Of a DNA stretch of 44,915 nucleotides, positions 27,102 through 34,454 are shown piece after piece. Numbering within the stretch: position 1 is the stretch's first letter; every line of letters starts with the position of its first letter. The position numbers and the translations under genes are program-made. Origin of the DNA: Candidatus Magnetominusculus xianensis. Lineage in GTDB: Bacteria > Nitrospirota > Thermodesulfovibrionia > Thermodesulfovibrionales > Magnetobacteriaceae. The stretch lies in assembly GCA_001541255.1 (NCBI GenBank), contig LNQR01000118.1, forward strand, positions 1-44,915. The letters are read 5' to 3'. The notes beneath the pieces were generated by a model. It was given only the letters and a program-made list of their open reading frames with translations, searched no databases and was not told the DNA's origin.

Positions 27102-27644
27102 TCACTCCTTTGTGAGCGACTCTGTTAAAAGCCTCAATTGGCCCTTTATGCTGGTATCTATGACCAAATTACCCACTGTGGCTATTAGTCCGCCGATTAG
27201 GGTGGGGTCTATTACGTTTTCTATGGTGACTTCCTTGTTCAGACGATGGCTCAACGCCTTTTTAAGATTCTGCACCTGCTCGCCATTTAACGCTATGGGG
27301 GTTGCAACGACGGCATTAGCCGTTTTCATCCCATCTCGGTACAAGGCCGCCAATATTGTTATAATCTGTGGGAGTGCTTTTATTGCCCGTGATTTAATCA
27401 ACATGGATAAGAATCTCTTTGTCGTATCAGCAAGTGCGAGCTTACCAGCGATAGTCTCAAGGGCCTTCACCCTGTCCTCGGTGTTAAAGAACGGGTTTAT
27501 GAAGATGCCTGTTATATGTTTTTTCTCACACACGAGACGGTTGACAGCCGTTAATTCATTGATAACAGCCTCCAGCTTGTCGATAGTGACCGAGGCGTAT
27601 ATCGATTTAGCGTATCTTACTATTGATTTGCCGTTGATTTTCAA
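27102..27644 (-). CDS. atpH: F1Fo ATP synthase delta subunit
   Basis: A 180-residue peripheral-stalk subunit that joins the b subunits to the top of F1. The N-terminal helical domain (RYAKSIYASVTIDKLE) and the C-terminal signature (IDPTLIGGLIATVGNLVIDTSIKGQL) are present. It starts with TTG at 27644, overlapping the atpF TGA as TTGA, so initiation is probably coupled. Confidence 0.93.
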   Translation of the reverse strand: MKINGKSIVRYAKSIYASVTIDKLEAVINELTAVNRLVCEKKHITGIFINPFFNTEDRVKALETIAGKLALADTTKRFLSMLIKSRAIKALPQIITILAALYRDGMKTANAVVATPIALNGEQVQNLKKALSHRLNKEVTIENVIDPTLIGGLIATVGNLVIDTSIKGQLRLLTESLTKE

Positions 27645-28249
27645 TTTGCTGTGCCTATTTTTGAGATTGAATCGTTTATCAGCTTGGCAGAAATCTCATC
27701 GTTCAGGGCTTTTCTCATCTTATCTGCCGATATGTCGGCAATGGCTGCCGCAGCCTTTTTTCTTATCATATCCTTTGCTTTTTTCATCTCATATTCTATA
27801 TTTTCCCATGCAAGCCGCTCAATGGCCTCACTTGTTGCCTTGCCTTCTGCGATATGACGATCGCACTCAGCCTCTCCTGCTGCGGTTGCCGCCTCGATTA
27901 TCCTTTTTATCTCTTCGTCTTTTAGTTTCAACTGCTGTTCTATTTCAGCAAGCGCCTTCTCGGCAAGCACCCTGGCCTCACGCGCCTCGTACAATGCCTT
28001 TTCAAGAAGCTCTGTCCTTTGCTTATAATACATGGCAAGCGGCTTTTTCAGGAAAAACCCCAACACCCCGACTAAGATAAGGAAATTAACGATCAGCCAA
28101 AACCACTCTTTTAAATGCGACCCCTGGTCTGCACCCTCTGATGATGAGGCATACAACAGTTCAGGAACAGCCACTTGAACGACCACCGACGCAAGGACAG
28201 CCGCCATCGACATAAATATAATGGTTTTAGTTGTTTTTGACATATCCAT
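27641..28249 (-). CDS. atpF: F1Fo ATP synthase b subunit
   Basis: A 202-residue protein. A signal-like hydrophobic segment (residues 8-33) precedes the usual b membrane helix (EWFWLIVNFLILVGVLGFFL, 48-67), then a long charged coiled coil. The extra N-terminal segment makes it longer than the classic 156-residue b subunit. It forms the stator with b' and delta. It overlaps b' by 23 bases with an AGGG Shine-Dalgarno inside b'; the ATG at 28243 is an alternative start. Confidence 0.9.
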   Translation of the reverse strand: MDMSKTTKTIIFMSMAAVLASVVVQVAVPELLYASSSEGADQGSHLKEWFWLIVNFLILVGVLGFFLKKPLAMYYKQRTELLEKALYEAREARVLAEKALAEIEQQLKLKDEEIKRIIEAATAAGEAECDRHIAEGKATSEAIERLAWENIEYEMKKAKDMIRKKAAAAIADISADKMRKALNDEISAKLINDSISKIGTAN

Positions 28250-28661
28250 GCGTAAGTTTCCCTACAACCTCATCGGCATATTTATCTAAGTCTCTCATAA
28301 TGTCAGCGGTTACCTGTTCTACCTCTTTGGTCAACTCTTTTGTGGCGTTGTAAAAGCTGCTTACGGCCTTGTCCTGGCTTATGGCGATGAGTTCATGTTG
28401 TCTGATGATGCCTTTCTCTCTGATTCTCGTAAATATCTCTTTTGCGTTTGCATGAGCTGCCGCCATCTCAGTTTTAAGCTGTTCGATGGCCTGTTCTTTT
28501 TTCTTCTCAAGCGCTCTGACCTCATCTAACGAACCGTATCTGATATTATGCCGCTCCTTAATCAACCCAAGCACTGGCTTAAACAGTACAGCGTTTAATA
28601 CCAGAAGCAAAATCAAAAAGTTGGCAACAAGGACAAAAAACCAGCCGTTAAACTCAACCAT
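28227..28661 (-). CDS. F1Fo ATP synthase b' subunit
   Basis: About 144 residues: a single N-terminal membrane helix (WFFVLVANFLILLLVLNAVLF) followed by a coiled coil with PVLGLIKERHN. This second b-like subunit pairs with AtpF to form a heterodimeric stator. The ATG at 28661 follows GAGGAG at good spacing; the in-frame extension to 28793 lacks family character. It is the first ATP synthase gene in the operon. Genes for subunits a and c are not in the window. Confidence 0.88.
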   Translation of the reverse strand: MVEFNGWFFVLVANFLILLLVLNAVLFKPVLGLIKERHNIRYGSLDEVRALEKKKEQAIEQLKTEMAAAHANAKEIFTRIREKGIIRQHELIAISQDKAVSSFYNATKELTKEVEQVTADIMRDLDKYADEVVGKLTHGYVKNN

Positions 28662-28863
28662 ACTATAAACTCCTCTTGAAACTCCTCTTGTACAAGCCCA
28701 CACATGTTCACCCGGAGACACCGAGTGGGTGAACTCTACCACAACTAAAAAAATCTTGTCAAGATAAATCTGCGGCCTGTCAAGCCAATGCAAAGATTTA
28801 TTATTTGGAGGTCTGGTTCAACTGAGCTGTGTATACCCAACTGCTTACCACTATATTTTTGTC

Positions 28864-28899
28864 TTGACAATTGTGGAGTGGTATACACTATAATTGTCA
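28864..28899 (+). promoter_or_regulatory. candidate promoter and palindromic operator ahead of the CRP-domain histidine kinase
   Basis: TTGACA (28864-28869) and TATAAT (28889-28894) match consensus, 19 bases apart. An inverted repeat, TGACAATT (28865-28872) and AATTGTCA (28892-28899), covers both boxes. About 120 bases of leader lie between it and the kinase start. The leader holds only a 22-codon ATG frame (28936-29004) with no good support. Confidence 0.5.
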
Positions 28900-29019
28900 T
28901 AAAAGACATTGCTTATAGAATAGGCATTTGCGTGATGGAGTGTGCTGTAGTGGTTTCAGAAAAAGTGGCATCTGACATTATAAAAGCAACAGACAGCAAT
29001 TAAATAAGGAGAAAACGGT

Positions 29020-30348
29020 TTGTCAAAACCAGAGATAAATGGGTTAGTTAGGGCTAACATGCTTTTTCAAAGTTTATCACCTGAAGAGTGCTTTGACGAT
29101 AATGCCATCAGCGAAGCAGTTGAATTGATAGACATCTCATATCGTAAGCCGGGTGAGACGATTTTCGAGGCTGGCTCCATAGGCGACACCATAATTCTTG
29201 TCCTTGAAGGGGAAGTTGATGTCATAGTAATAGCAAACGATGGGGTAGAATTAAAAATAGCCACAGTGGAATCGAACTGCTTCTTTGGAGATATGGCTAT
29301 TATCGAAAACTCACCACGCGCAGCCACTATGAGGACACGAACAGATTGTATATTAGGAAGCATCAGAAAGAAAACGTTCTGGGATTTTTATTATAAGTAT
29401 CCGCTTATAGGCAAGAACCTGATGTGGGGTATCAATCAAAGAATGAAACACGCGAACATACAGGTTGTAAAACAACTTATACAGGAAAAGGACAAGTTAC
29501 TTCTTTTCAGTAAGGAACTTGAGAAACAAGTGGAAGAGAAGACAAAGATGTTACGAAAAGTTGATCTGCAGCTCATAGAAATGGATAGAATTGCAGGGAT
29601 GGGGACGCTGGCAGCCGGTATATCTCATGAAATTAACAATCCGTTAAGTTTTCTGAAAAGCGGTGTAGTGTTTATTGAAAAGCAGTTCGCTAAATTAACT
29701 GAAGCGGCAGTATATTGGGAGAATCATCCGTTTAGTCAAACCACAGTGGATGAATACGCGAAATATATAGACGGGTTAAATATCAATTCTATGAATGCAT
29801 CAATAAATAAAAAGTTTGATATGATTCAGCGGGGAATTACAAGAATTTCAAAGATAGTTAACTCCATGAGGAGTATAACCTGCCTGGATATGGATCAGTC
29901 AGGGACGGTTGACATTAATAAGAGCATAGAAGAAGTGCTTGAAATTCTATCCACTAAGGATTCTAAGTCTATACAATTCATTAAGGAACTGAATCAGTTG
30001 CCACTGATTGACTGTATCACTAAAGAGATAAATCAGGCACTGCTTCACATACTGACAAACGCCGTTGACGCTATTACACATACTGGTATTATTAATATAA
30101 AGACATCCTATGACGATGAAACAAAAACAATAACTGTCCACATATCTGACAACGGCGTAGGAATGTCCCCTGATGTGTTAAAAAGGGTATTTGATCCTTT
30201 TTTCACGACAAAAGATGTTGGTGCCGGTACCGGCATTGGGCTGTCAATAACTGAGGGTATTATAAAGCGCCACAACGGGAAAATCAACATAACAAGCGCT
30301 GTTGGTGAGGGAACGACAGTGGTATTGCAGTTTCCGGTGATAAAATAG
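29020..30348 (+). CDS. Sensor histidine kinase with N-terminal cyclic-nucleotide-binding-type domain
   Basis: A 442-residue soluble protein. Residues 15-145 are a CRP-like domain with a near-complete phosphate-binding cassette (FFGDMAIIENSPRAAT, 88-103). Residues 150-190 form a coiled coil. The H-box GISHEINNPLSF carries the phosphoacceptor His203. The HATPase domain has an N-box-like HILTNAVDAI, DNGVGMSP, FDPFFTTKDVGAGTGIGL and a final GEGTTVVLQFP. No membrane helix is visible, so it would sense a cytoplasmic ligand. No response regulator is adjacent. TTG start at 29020 after AAGGAG. Confidence 0.92.
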   Translation: MSKPEINGLVRANMLFQSLSPEECFDDNAISEAVELIDISYRKPGETIFEAGSIGDTIILVLEGEVDVIVIANDGVELKIATVESNCFFGDMAIIENSPRAATMRTRTDCILGSIRKKTFWDFYYKYPLIGKNLMWGINQRMKHANIQVVKQLIQEKDKLLLFSKELEKQVEEKTKMLRKVDLQLIEMDRIAGMGTLAAGISHEINNPLSFLKSGVVFIEKQFAKLTEAAVYWENHPFSQTTVDEYAKYIDGLNINSMNASINKKFDMIQRGITRISKIVNSMRSITCLDMDQSGTVDINKSIEEVLEILSTKDSKSIQFIKELNQLPLIDCITKEINQALLHILTNAVDAITHTGIINIKTSYDDETKTITVHISDNGVGMSPDVLKRVFDPFFTTKDVGAGTGIGLSITEGIIKRHNGKINITSAVGEGTTVVLQFPVIK

Positions 30349-30410
30349 CGTTGGAAATAAGAAGAGTCGAAAAATGATCGGCAAAATGCGCTTTTGTTAT
30401 TTCCAGTTCA

Positions 30411-30557
30411 TCCATCCAGGCCAGAATGCCTGGTGCCGTTTGTAAACCATTGGACATAGTATGTGCCGCCCGATGTTGTCCCCACTTTAATATCCACGAA
30501 TTTTGTGCCAAAAAAGCCGCTAAATATATTTGCGTAGACGGCAGCAGAAAACCCCAT
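30411..30557 (-). CDS. possible small hypothetical gene overlapping the crcB stop
   Basis: A 48-codon frame starts at an ATG overlapping the crcB TAA by one base (TAATG) and encodes a Gly/Thr/Phe-rich peptide (GFFGTKFVDIKVG, then GTTSGGTYYVQWF). I do not recognise it. The overlap would allow translational coupling, but the composition may equally reflect remnant sequence. The rest of the 30349-30556 gap holds nested inverted repeats (GGAAATAA 30353-30360 with TTATTTCC 30397-30404). Confidence 0.3.
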
Positions 30558-30931
30558 TAAATATACTTACCGGCGGCATCGCCAATTCTCAGGGCGATAA
30601 ATCCCACAATGACGCTCAACACGATATAGAGCATCGCAGTATACGGCTCTCCTTGTTTTAGCATGGAGTTAATCTCAAATTCAAACGCAGAAAATGTCGT
30701 ATATCCACCAAGAAACCCCACCACAACGAACAATCTCCACTGCGAATCGATGATGTTCCTTGCGGCAAGTATGGACATCACAAACCCTATCAAAAAACTG
30801 CCGCTTACGTTTATCACAAACGTGCCAAGCGGAAACACCCTGCCCCATCTCCCCAGTATCCACACATGAATGGCATATCTGCTTATAGCGCCGAGAAATC
30901 CGCCTATGCCTACAACTAAATAGGCGGTCAT
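30557..30931 (-). CDS. crcB: Fluoride ion exporter CrcB/FluC
   Basis: A 124-residue protein with four membrane segments. It has the family signatures GIGGFLGAISRYAI, GTFVINVSGSFLIGF and GFLGGYTTFSAFEFE, which line the two fluoride pores and the central sodium site in dimeric Fluc channels. It protects cells from cytoplasmic fluoride. It starts in a four-base ATGA overlap with folC. No fluoride riboswitch can be placed upstream, because that sequence is folC coding. Confidence 0.95.
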   Translation of the reverse strand: MTAYLVVGIGGFLGAISRYAIHVWILGRWGRVFPLGTFVINVSGSFLIGFVMSILAARNIIDSQWRLFVVVGFLGGYTTFSAFEFEINSMLKQGEPYTAMLYIVLSVIVGFIALRIGDAAGKYI

Positions 30932-32250
30932 TTAAACTCCGCGAGCGTTTTTAACAGTGCCGGTTCACCCATTGCCTCTTTCGCCTCGCCGACGGTGTAA
31001 AACGAACCGGTGATTACGACCAGGCTGCCCTTTTTGTAAATTTGCCCGGCCAGCTTAATGGCCTCGCTTATCGATGGTGCAGAGTAGAGCGTATGCCTCA
31101 GTGTTGAGTGTGCCCTTGCCAGTTCAAGCAGTCTCTCCGGCCTTGCTGCCCTTTCATAGGACGGTGTACTGAGAATCACTGTGTCGGCAGCGGGCATGAG
31201 CGCTCGCAGCATCCCAGCGGTGTCCTTGTCTGCCATTGCACCAATAATCAGGATAATCGCAGGGAACGACTGAACGTATATACCTTGAAGCGTCTGTGAG
31301 AGCGCCTCCGCTGCGGCTGGATTGTGTGCGCCGTCAAGCAGCATATCTACTCCGGCATATTTAATCAACTCACACCTGCCCGGCCACTTAATGCCCCTCA
31401 GGGCAGATTCAAGGCCTTGCGTGCCGTTAAATAATATTTCAGCAGTACGGGCAGCACATGCCGCGTTTTCCACCTGATGGACGCCGGTAAACGGGATTTT
31501 CAGTGTACTAAGTCCGCCGCTGCCACAATAGTTAAACTCAATACCTGTGATGTCATGCCTTATGAGATGTGCGTCAAAGTCTACGCCGAATTGCTCCAGC
31601 CGGGCATTTTGCTCCGCTGCCTTTTGTCTGAGTACGCCAAGCGCACGAGGCGCCTGTGATGTGGTCACAACTGGTGTATCTTGTTTGATTATCCCGGCCT
31701 TTTCCCCGGCTATTTCCTCTATCGTATTACCCAGAAATTCCATATGGTCCATATCGATATTTGTTATAACCGATGCCTCCGGCTTGATTATATTTGTAGC
31801 GTCAAAACGCCCGCCCATGCCAGTTTCAAAGACAACCCAATCGACATCCTGCCTCTTGAAATACAAAAAGGCTATCGCAGTTACGAATTCAAAAAACGTA
31901 GGGTTGAGGGTGTCAGCGCCCCTTATTGCATGATTAATCTCTTCTGTCAGCTCAACAACTGTCTCAGGCAGTATCTCAACGCCGTCTACCTTAATACGCT
32001 CTGTAAATCTAACCATGTGAGGCGATGTAAAAAGCCCTGTTTTATAACCCCTCTCCATGAGAATCCCCTGAAGCATAGCGCATGTCGAGCCTTTGCCGTT
32101 AGTACCGGCAACATGGATTGACTTATAAGCAGACTGCGGCGCGCCAAGCAGATTCGATATGTGGGTTATGTTGGTGAGACCTAATTTTATCCCGTGTTTT
32201 TGGAGGCTGTATAGATAGGAGACAGCCCTTTCGTATCTGTGGTCAGGCAT
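30928..32250 (-). CDS. folC: Bifunctional folylpolyglutamate synthase / dihydrofolate synthase
   Basis: A 440-residue Mur-ligase-type ATPase with the P-loop AGTNGKGSTCAML, TSPHMVRFTERI, FEFVTAIAFLYF, ETGMGGRFDATN, ITNIDMDHMEFLG and DGAHNPAAAEAL. It adds glutamate to dihydropteroate and to folates. It overlaps the accD stop by eight bases. The accD-folC order is common in bacteria. Confidence 0.95.
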   Translation of the reverse strand: MPDHRYERAVSYLYSLQKHGIKLGLTNITHISNLLGAPQSAYKSIHVAGTNGKGSTCAMLQGILMERGYKTGLFTSPHMVRFTERIKVDGVEILPETVVELTEEINHAIRGADTLNPTFFEFVTAIAFLYFKRQDVDWVVFETGMGGRFDATNIIKPEASVITNIDMDHMEFLGNTIEEIAGEKAGIIKQDTPVVTTSQAPRALGVLRQKAAEQNARLEQFGVDFDAHLIRHDITGIEFNYCGSGGLSTLKIPFTGVHQVENAACAARTAEILFNGTQGLESALRGIKWPGRCELIKYAGVDMLLDGAHNPAAAEALSQTLQGIYVQSFPAIILIIGAMADKDTAGMLRALMPAADTVILSTPSYERAARPERLLELARAHSTLRHTLYSAPSISEAIKLAGQIYKKGSLVVITGSFYTVGEAKEAMGEPALLKTLAEFK

Positions 32251-33100
32251 TTTTTGGGGCGCCCCTCAGCATCCTGATGAGCCTTGCAATGGAGGTCTTT
32301 AAATCCTTCCTGTGGACAACCTTGTCAATCAGTCCTTTTTTGAGCAGGAACTCGGCCTGTTGAAAGTCATCAGGGAGCTGCTGGTTGATAGTCTGCTGGA
32401 TTACCCTTGCACCGGCAAATCCTATCAGGCTCTTTGGCTCTGCAATGATTATATCGCCAAGCATGGCAAAGCTGGCGCTGACACCGCCAAACGTGGGGTC
32501 TGTCAGGACTGTAATATATGGCAGCGGGTATTTTTTCAGGCGTCCCACCGCAGCAGAGACCTTTGCCATCTGCATCAGAGAAAAAATTCCCTCCTGCATT
32601 CGTGCCCCGCCCGAAGACGTGAACACTATAAGAGGAAGACGATGTTCAATGGCCGCCTCAGCAGCCCGTACCATCTTCTCCCCGACGGCACTGCCCATCG
32701 AGCCGCCCATGAACGAAAAATCCATCACAGCAACAACCGCCGGATTTTTATTAATCGCAGCCGTACCGGCTGTAACGGCGTCTTTCAGTCCGGCCTTTGA
32801 CTGGTTCGATAGTATACGTTCCTTATATGCTATCGTGTCAGTAAAGTCAAGCGGGTCACAGGACTGAAGTTCAACAGCGATTTCGACGAAACTCCCCGCA
32901 TCAGTAGTGAGGGCTATACGTTCCTTTACGCCGATTCGACTGTGGTAGTTGCACTTCGGGCAGACCTTAAGGTTTTTCTCGAACTCTTTTCTGTATACGA
33001 TTTCCTTGCAGTCAGCGCACTTGACCCAGAGACCTTCGGGGATTTTTACTTTTTTTGACGGGTCACTGCTTGTGACAGCTGTCTTTTTAAACCATGCCAT
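32243..33100 (-). CDS. accD: Acetyl-CoA carboxylase carboxyltransferase beta subunit
   Basis: A 285-residue protein. An N-terminal zinc ribbon (CADC at about 28-31 and CPKC at about 47-50) precedes the carboxyltransferase domain, with FTSSGGARMQEGIFSLMQMAK, LTDPTFGGVSASFAMLGD and the oxyanion-type IGFAGARVIQQT. With AccA it moves carboxyl from carboxybiotin to acetyl-CoA, committing carbon to fatty acids. BirA, which biotinylates the carrier of this enzyme, is at 38799-39596. Confidence 0.97.
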   Translation of the reverse strand: MAWFKKTAVTSSDPSKKVKIPEGLWVKCADCKEIVYRKEFEKNLKVCPKCNYHSRIGVKERIALTTDAGSFVEIAVELQSCDPLDFTDTIAYKERILSNQSKAGLKDAVTAGTAAINKNPAVVAVMDFSFMGGSMGSAVGEKMVRAAEAAIEHRLPLIVFTSSGGARMQEGIFSLMQMAKVSAAVGRLKKYPLPYITVLTDPTFGGVSASFAMLGDIIIAEPKSLIGFAGARVIQQTINQQLPDDFQQAEFLLKKGLIDKVVHRKDLKTSIARLIRMLRGAPKNA

Positions 33101-33106
33101 TGAGTT

Positions 33107-33892
33107 TTAGATTGCCGCCCTTAGAGATTTCACAAGAGCCCGAAAGGATTCACGTCCTTCTTCAATAGCCTTGACAATAGCGCTTCCAACTATTACCCCA
33201 TCGGCAATTGCCGCTACTCTTGCCGCCTCATCACTTGTCTTTACGCCAAAGCCGACAGCAACAGGTTTATTTGAATTAGAGCGAATCTTTTCTATCTGCG
33301 CCTTGAGTGAATCATCTATAGAGATTGCAGAGCCGGTTATGCCGGTTAATGACACATAATAGATAAATCCACGCGATTGATGGCAGACCAGGTCTATTCT
33401 TTTGTCTGTCGATGTGGGGGCAAGCAGGAAAATCGTATCAGGGCCTGCCTTGTGGCACGATGCAATAAAATCAGTCTCCTCATCAGGCGGTAAATCAGGG
33501 ATGATTATGCCGTCAACACCGCTGCTTAGGGCAGCACCGATGAAATTATTAAGTCCAAACTTCAGCACAGGATTAAAATATGTCATTAAGACGATGGGGA
33601 TTGTGGACTTCTGCCTTATAGACTTGACCATATCGATGACCTTACGAAGCGTTACCCCTCTGCTTAGAGCGCTCATCGCGGCATGTTGTATGGTAGGGCC
33701 GTCGGCAACGGGGTCAGAAAACGGCACGCCAAGTTCGACAATATCTGCCCCCATCTCCTCAAGTTCCTGTACAATGACCGCAGTTGAAGACAGGGACGGC
33801 TCCCCGGCCATGATATATGGAATAAAGGCCTTTTTCCCGTTATCTGCCTTTTTAATCTTTATGAATCTTTCGGTAATAGCAGAGTGTGTCAT
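33107..33892 (-). CDS. trpA: Tryptophan synthase alpha chain
   Basis: A 261-residue TIM barrel with FIPYIMAGEPS, the catalytic Glu in ADIVELGVPFSDPVADGP, the catalytic Asp in GIIIPDLPPDE, and the phosphate-binding VGFGVKTSDEA and GVIVGSAIV. It cleaves indole-3-glycerol phosphate and passes indole to TrpB. The usual partner trpB is not upstream; a DUF2283 gene lies there. A TATAAT box on the minus strand at 33946-33941 could start the trpA-accD-folC-crcB operon. Confidence 0.96.
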   Translation of the reverse strand: MTHSAITERFIKIKKADNGKKAFIPYIMAGEPSLSSTAVIVQELEEMGADIVELGVPFSDPVADGPTIQHAAMSALSRGVTLRKVIDMVKSIRQKSTIPIVLMTYFNPVLKFGLNNFIGAALSSGVDGIIIPDLPPDEETDFIASCHKAGPDTIFLLAPTSTDKRIDLVCHQSRGFIYYVSLTGITGSAISIDDSLKAQIEKIRSNSNKPVAVGFGVKTSDEAARVAAIADGVIVGSAIVKAIEEGRESFRALVKSLRAAI

Positions 33893-33928
33893 AGTGCCCC
33901 CACTTCCTCAGTACGCGTCATTCTGTGC

Positions 33929-33990
33929 CATCGGCAGCCTATTATACCATTAAAGCATAATACGCGGTGGAGTTTTTTTGTAGTGGTTTC
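33929..33990. repeat. intergenic repeat, copy 1
   Basis: CATCGGCAG, CATAATACGC (33956-33965) and AGTTTTTTTG (33971-33980) occur in the same order and direction as in the copy at 34376-34425. Between the first two blocks this copy carries an extra stretch that includes the putative trpA -10 box. The copies flank the DUF2283 gene. Confidence 0.6.
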
Positions 33991-34015
33991 ACGGGGTGTT
34001 CATTGCATCTGACTT

Positions 34016-34258
34016 CTAAGCGCCTGCTAACAGGATTTCCGTCTCCTCTCCTGTTGCCTCGTTAACCACAAGGAGATTTCCTTTGTCCTCTTTTGTAATT
34101 TGTTCGTTAGCGTTTAATAATTCTATACCATAAATTGTGCCATCAGGTGCCATATCAATGTTAATTTCATCACTTATTTTTATTGTTTCCACCTCGGCAA
34201 CCTTCTTATGCAACCGGAAATAGGCAATATTATATCTTGGATCGTAGGTTATTTTCAT
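34016..34258 (-). CDS. DUF2283 domain protein
   Basis: An 80-residue protein beginning MKITYDPRYNIAYFRLHKK, then EVETIKISDEINIDMAPDGTI and YGIELLNA, the full DUF2283 pattern of small beta-rich proteins. The function is unknown; members are often found next to toxin-like or DUF4258 genes, but no such partner is seen here. The ATG follows a GGAGGG Shine-Dalgarno. It sits alone between the two copies of an intergenic repeat. Confidence 0.87.
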   Translation of the reverse strand: MKITYDPRYNIAYFRLHKKVAEVETIKISDEINIDMAPDGTIYGIELLNANEQITKEDKGNLLVVNEATGEETEILLAGA

Positions 34259-34328
34259 CTTTTAAGACCCTCCTCTCATTAAAAATACCTCTTTCCATAT
34301 AATAGTAAAACTAAATTACTGACGCTGT

Positions 34329-34356
34329 CCAGAATTTTAATCCCAGAATTTTAATC
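34329..34356. repeat. perfect 14-base tandem duplication
   Basis: CCAGAATTTTAATC occurs twice in direct succession (34329-34342 and 34343-34356), in the gap between the DUF2283 gene and asnB. Confidence 0.85.
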
Positions 34357-34375
34357 AGTGTGCCTATATATTTGT

Positions 34376-34425
34376 CATCGGCAGAGCACATAATACGCAG
34401 GGTAGTTTTTTTGCAGCGGGAAATT
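34376..34425. repeat. intergenic repeat, copy 2
   Basis: CATCGGCAG (34376-34384), CATAATACGC (34389-34398) and AGTTTTTTTG (34404-34413) match copy 1 at 33929-33990 in order and direction. Here the element lies just upstream of asnB. Confidence 0.6.
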
Positions 34426-34454
34426 TATAGATTATATGTGCGATAATAGATTGA

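Noticed and set aside
27112..28080. 322-codon open frame on the plus strand opposite atpH and atpF
   Set aside because: It is antisense to two clear ATP synthase genes, has a Leu/Ser/Pro-rich low-complexity translation, no family motif and no Shine-Dalgarno.
28662..28793. N-terminal extension of the b' subunit to 28793
   Set aside because: The ATG at 28661 has a GAGGAG site and directly precedes the membrane helix; the extension lacks family character.
30353..30404. Nested inverted repeats after the histidine kinase gene
   Set aside because: The outer and inner arms pair, but there is no U-tract and the loop is large, so a terminator call is not supported.
30700..31100. Possible fluoride riboswitch upstream of crcB
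   Set aside because: crcB overlaps folC by four bases, the upstream sequence is coding, and no fluoride-aptamer core was seen.
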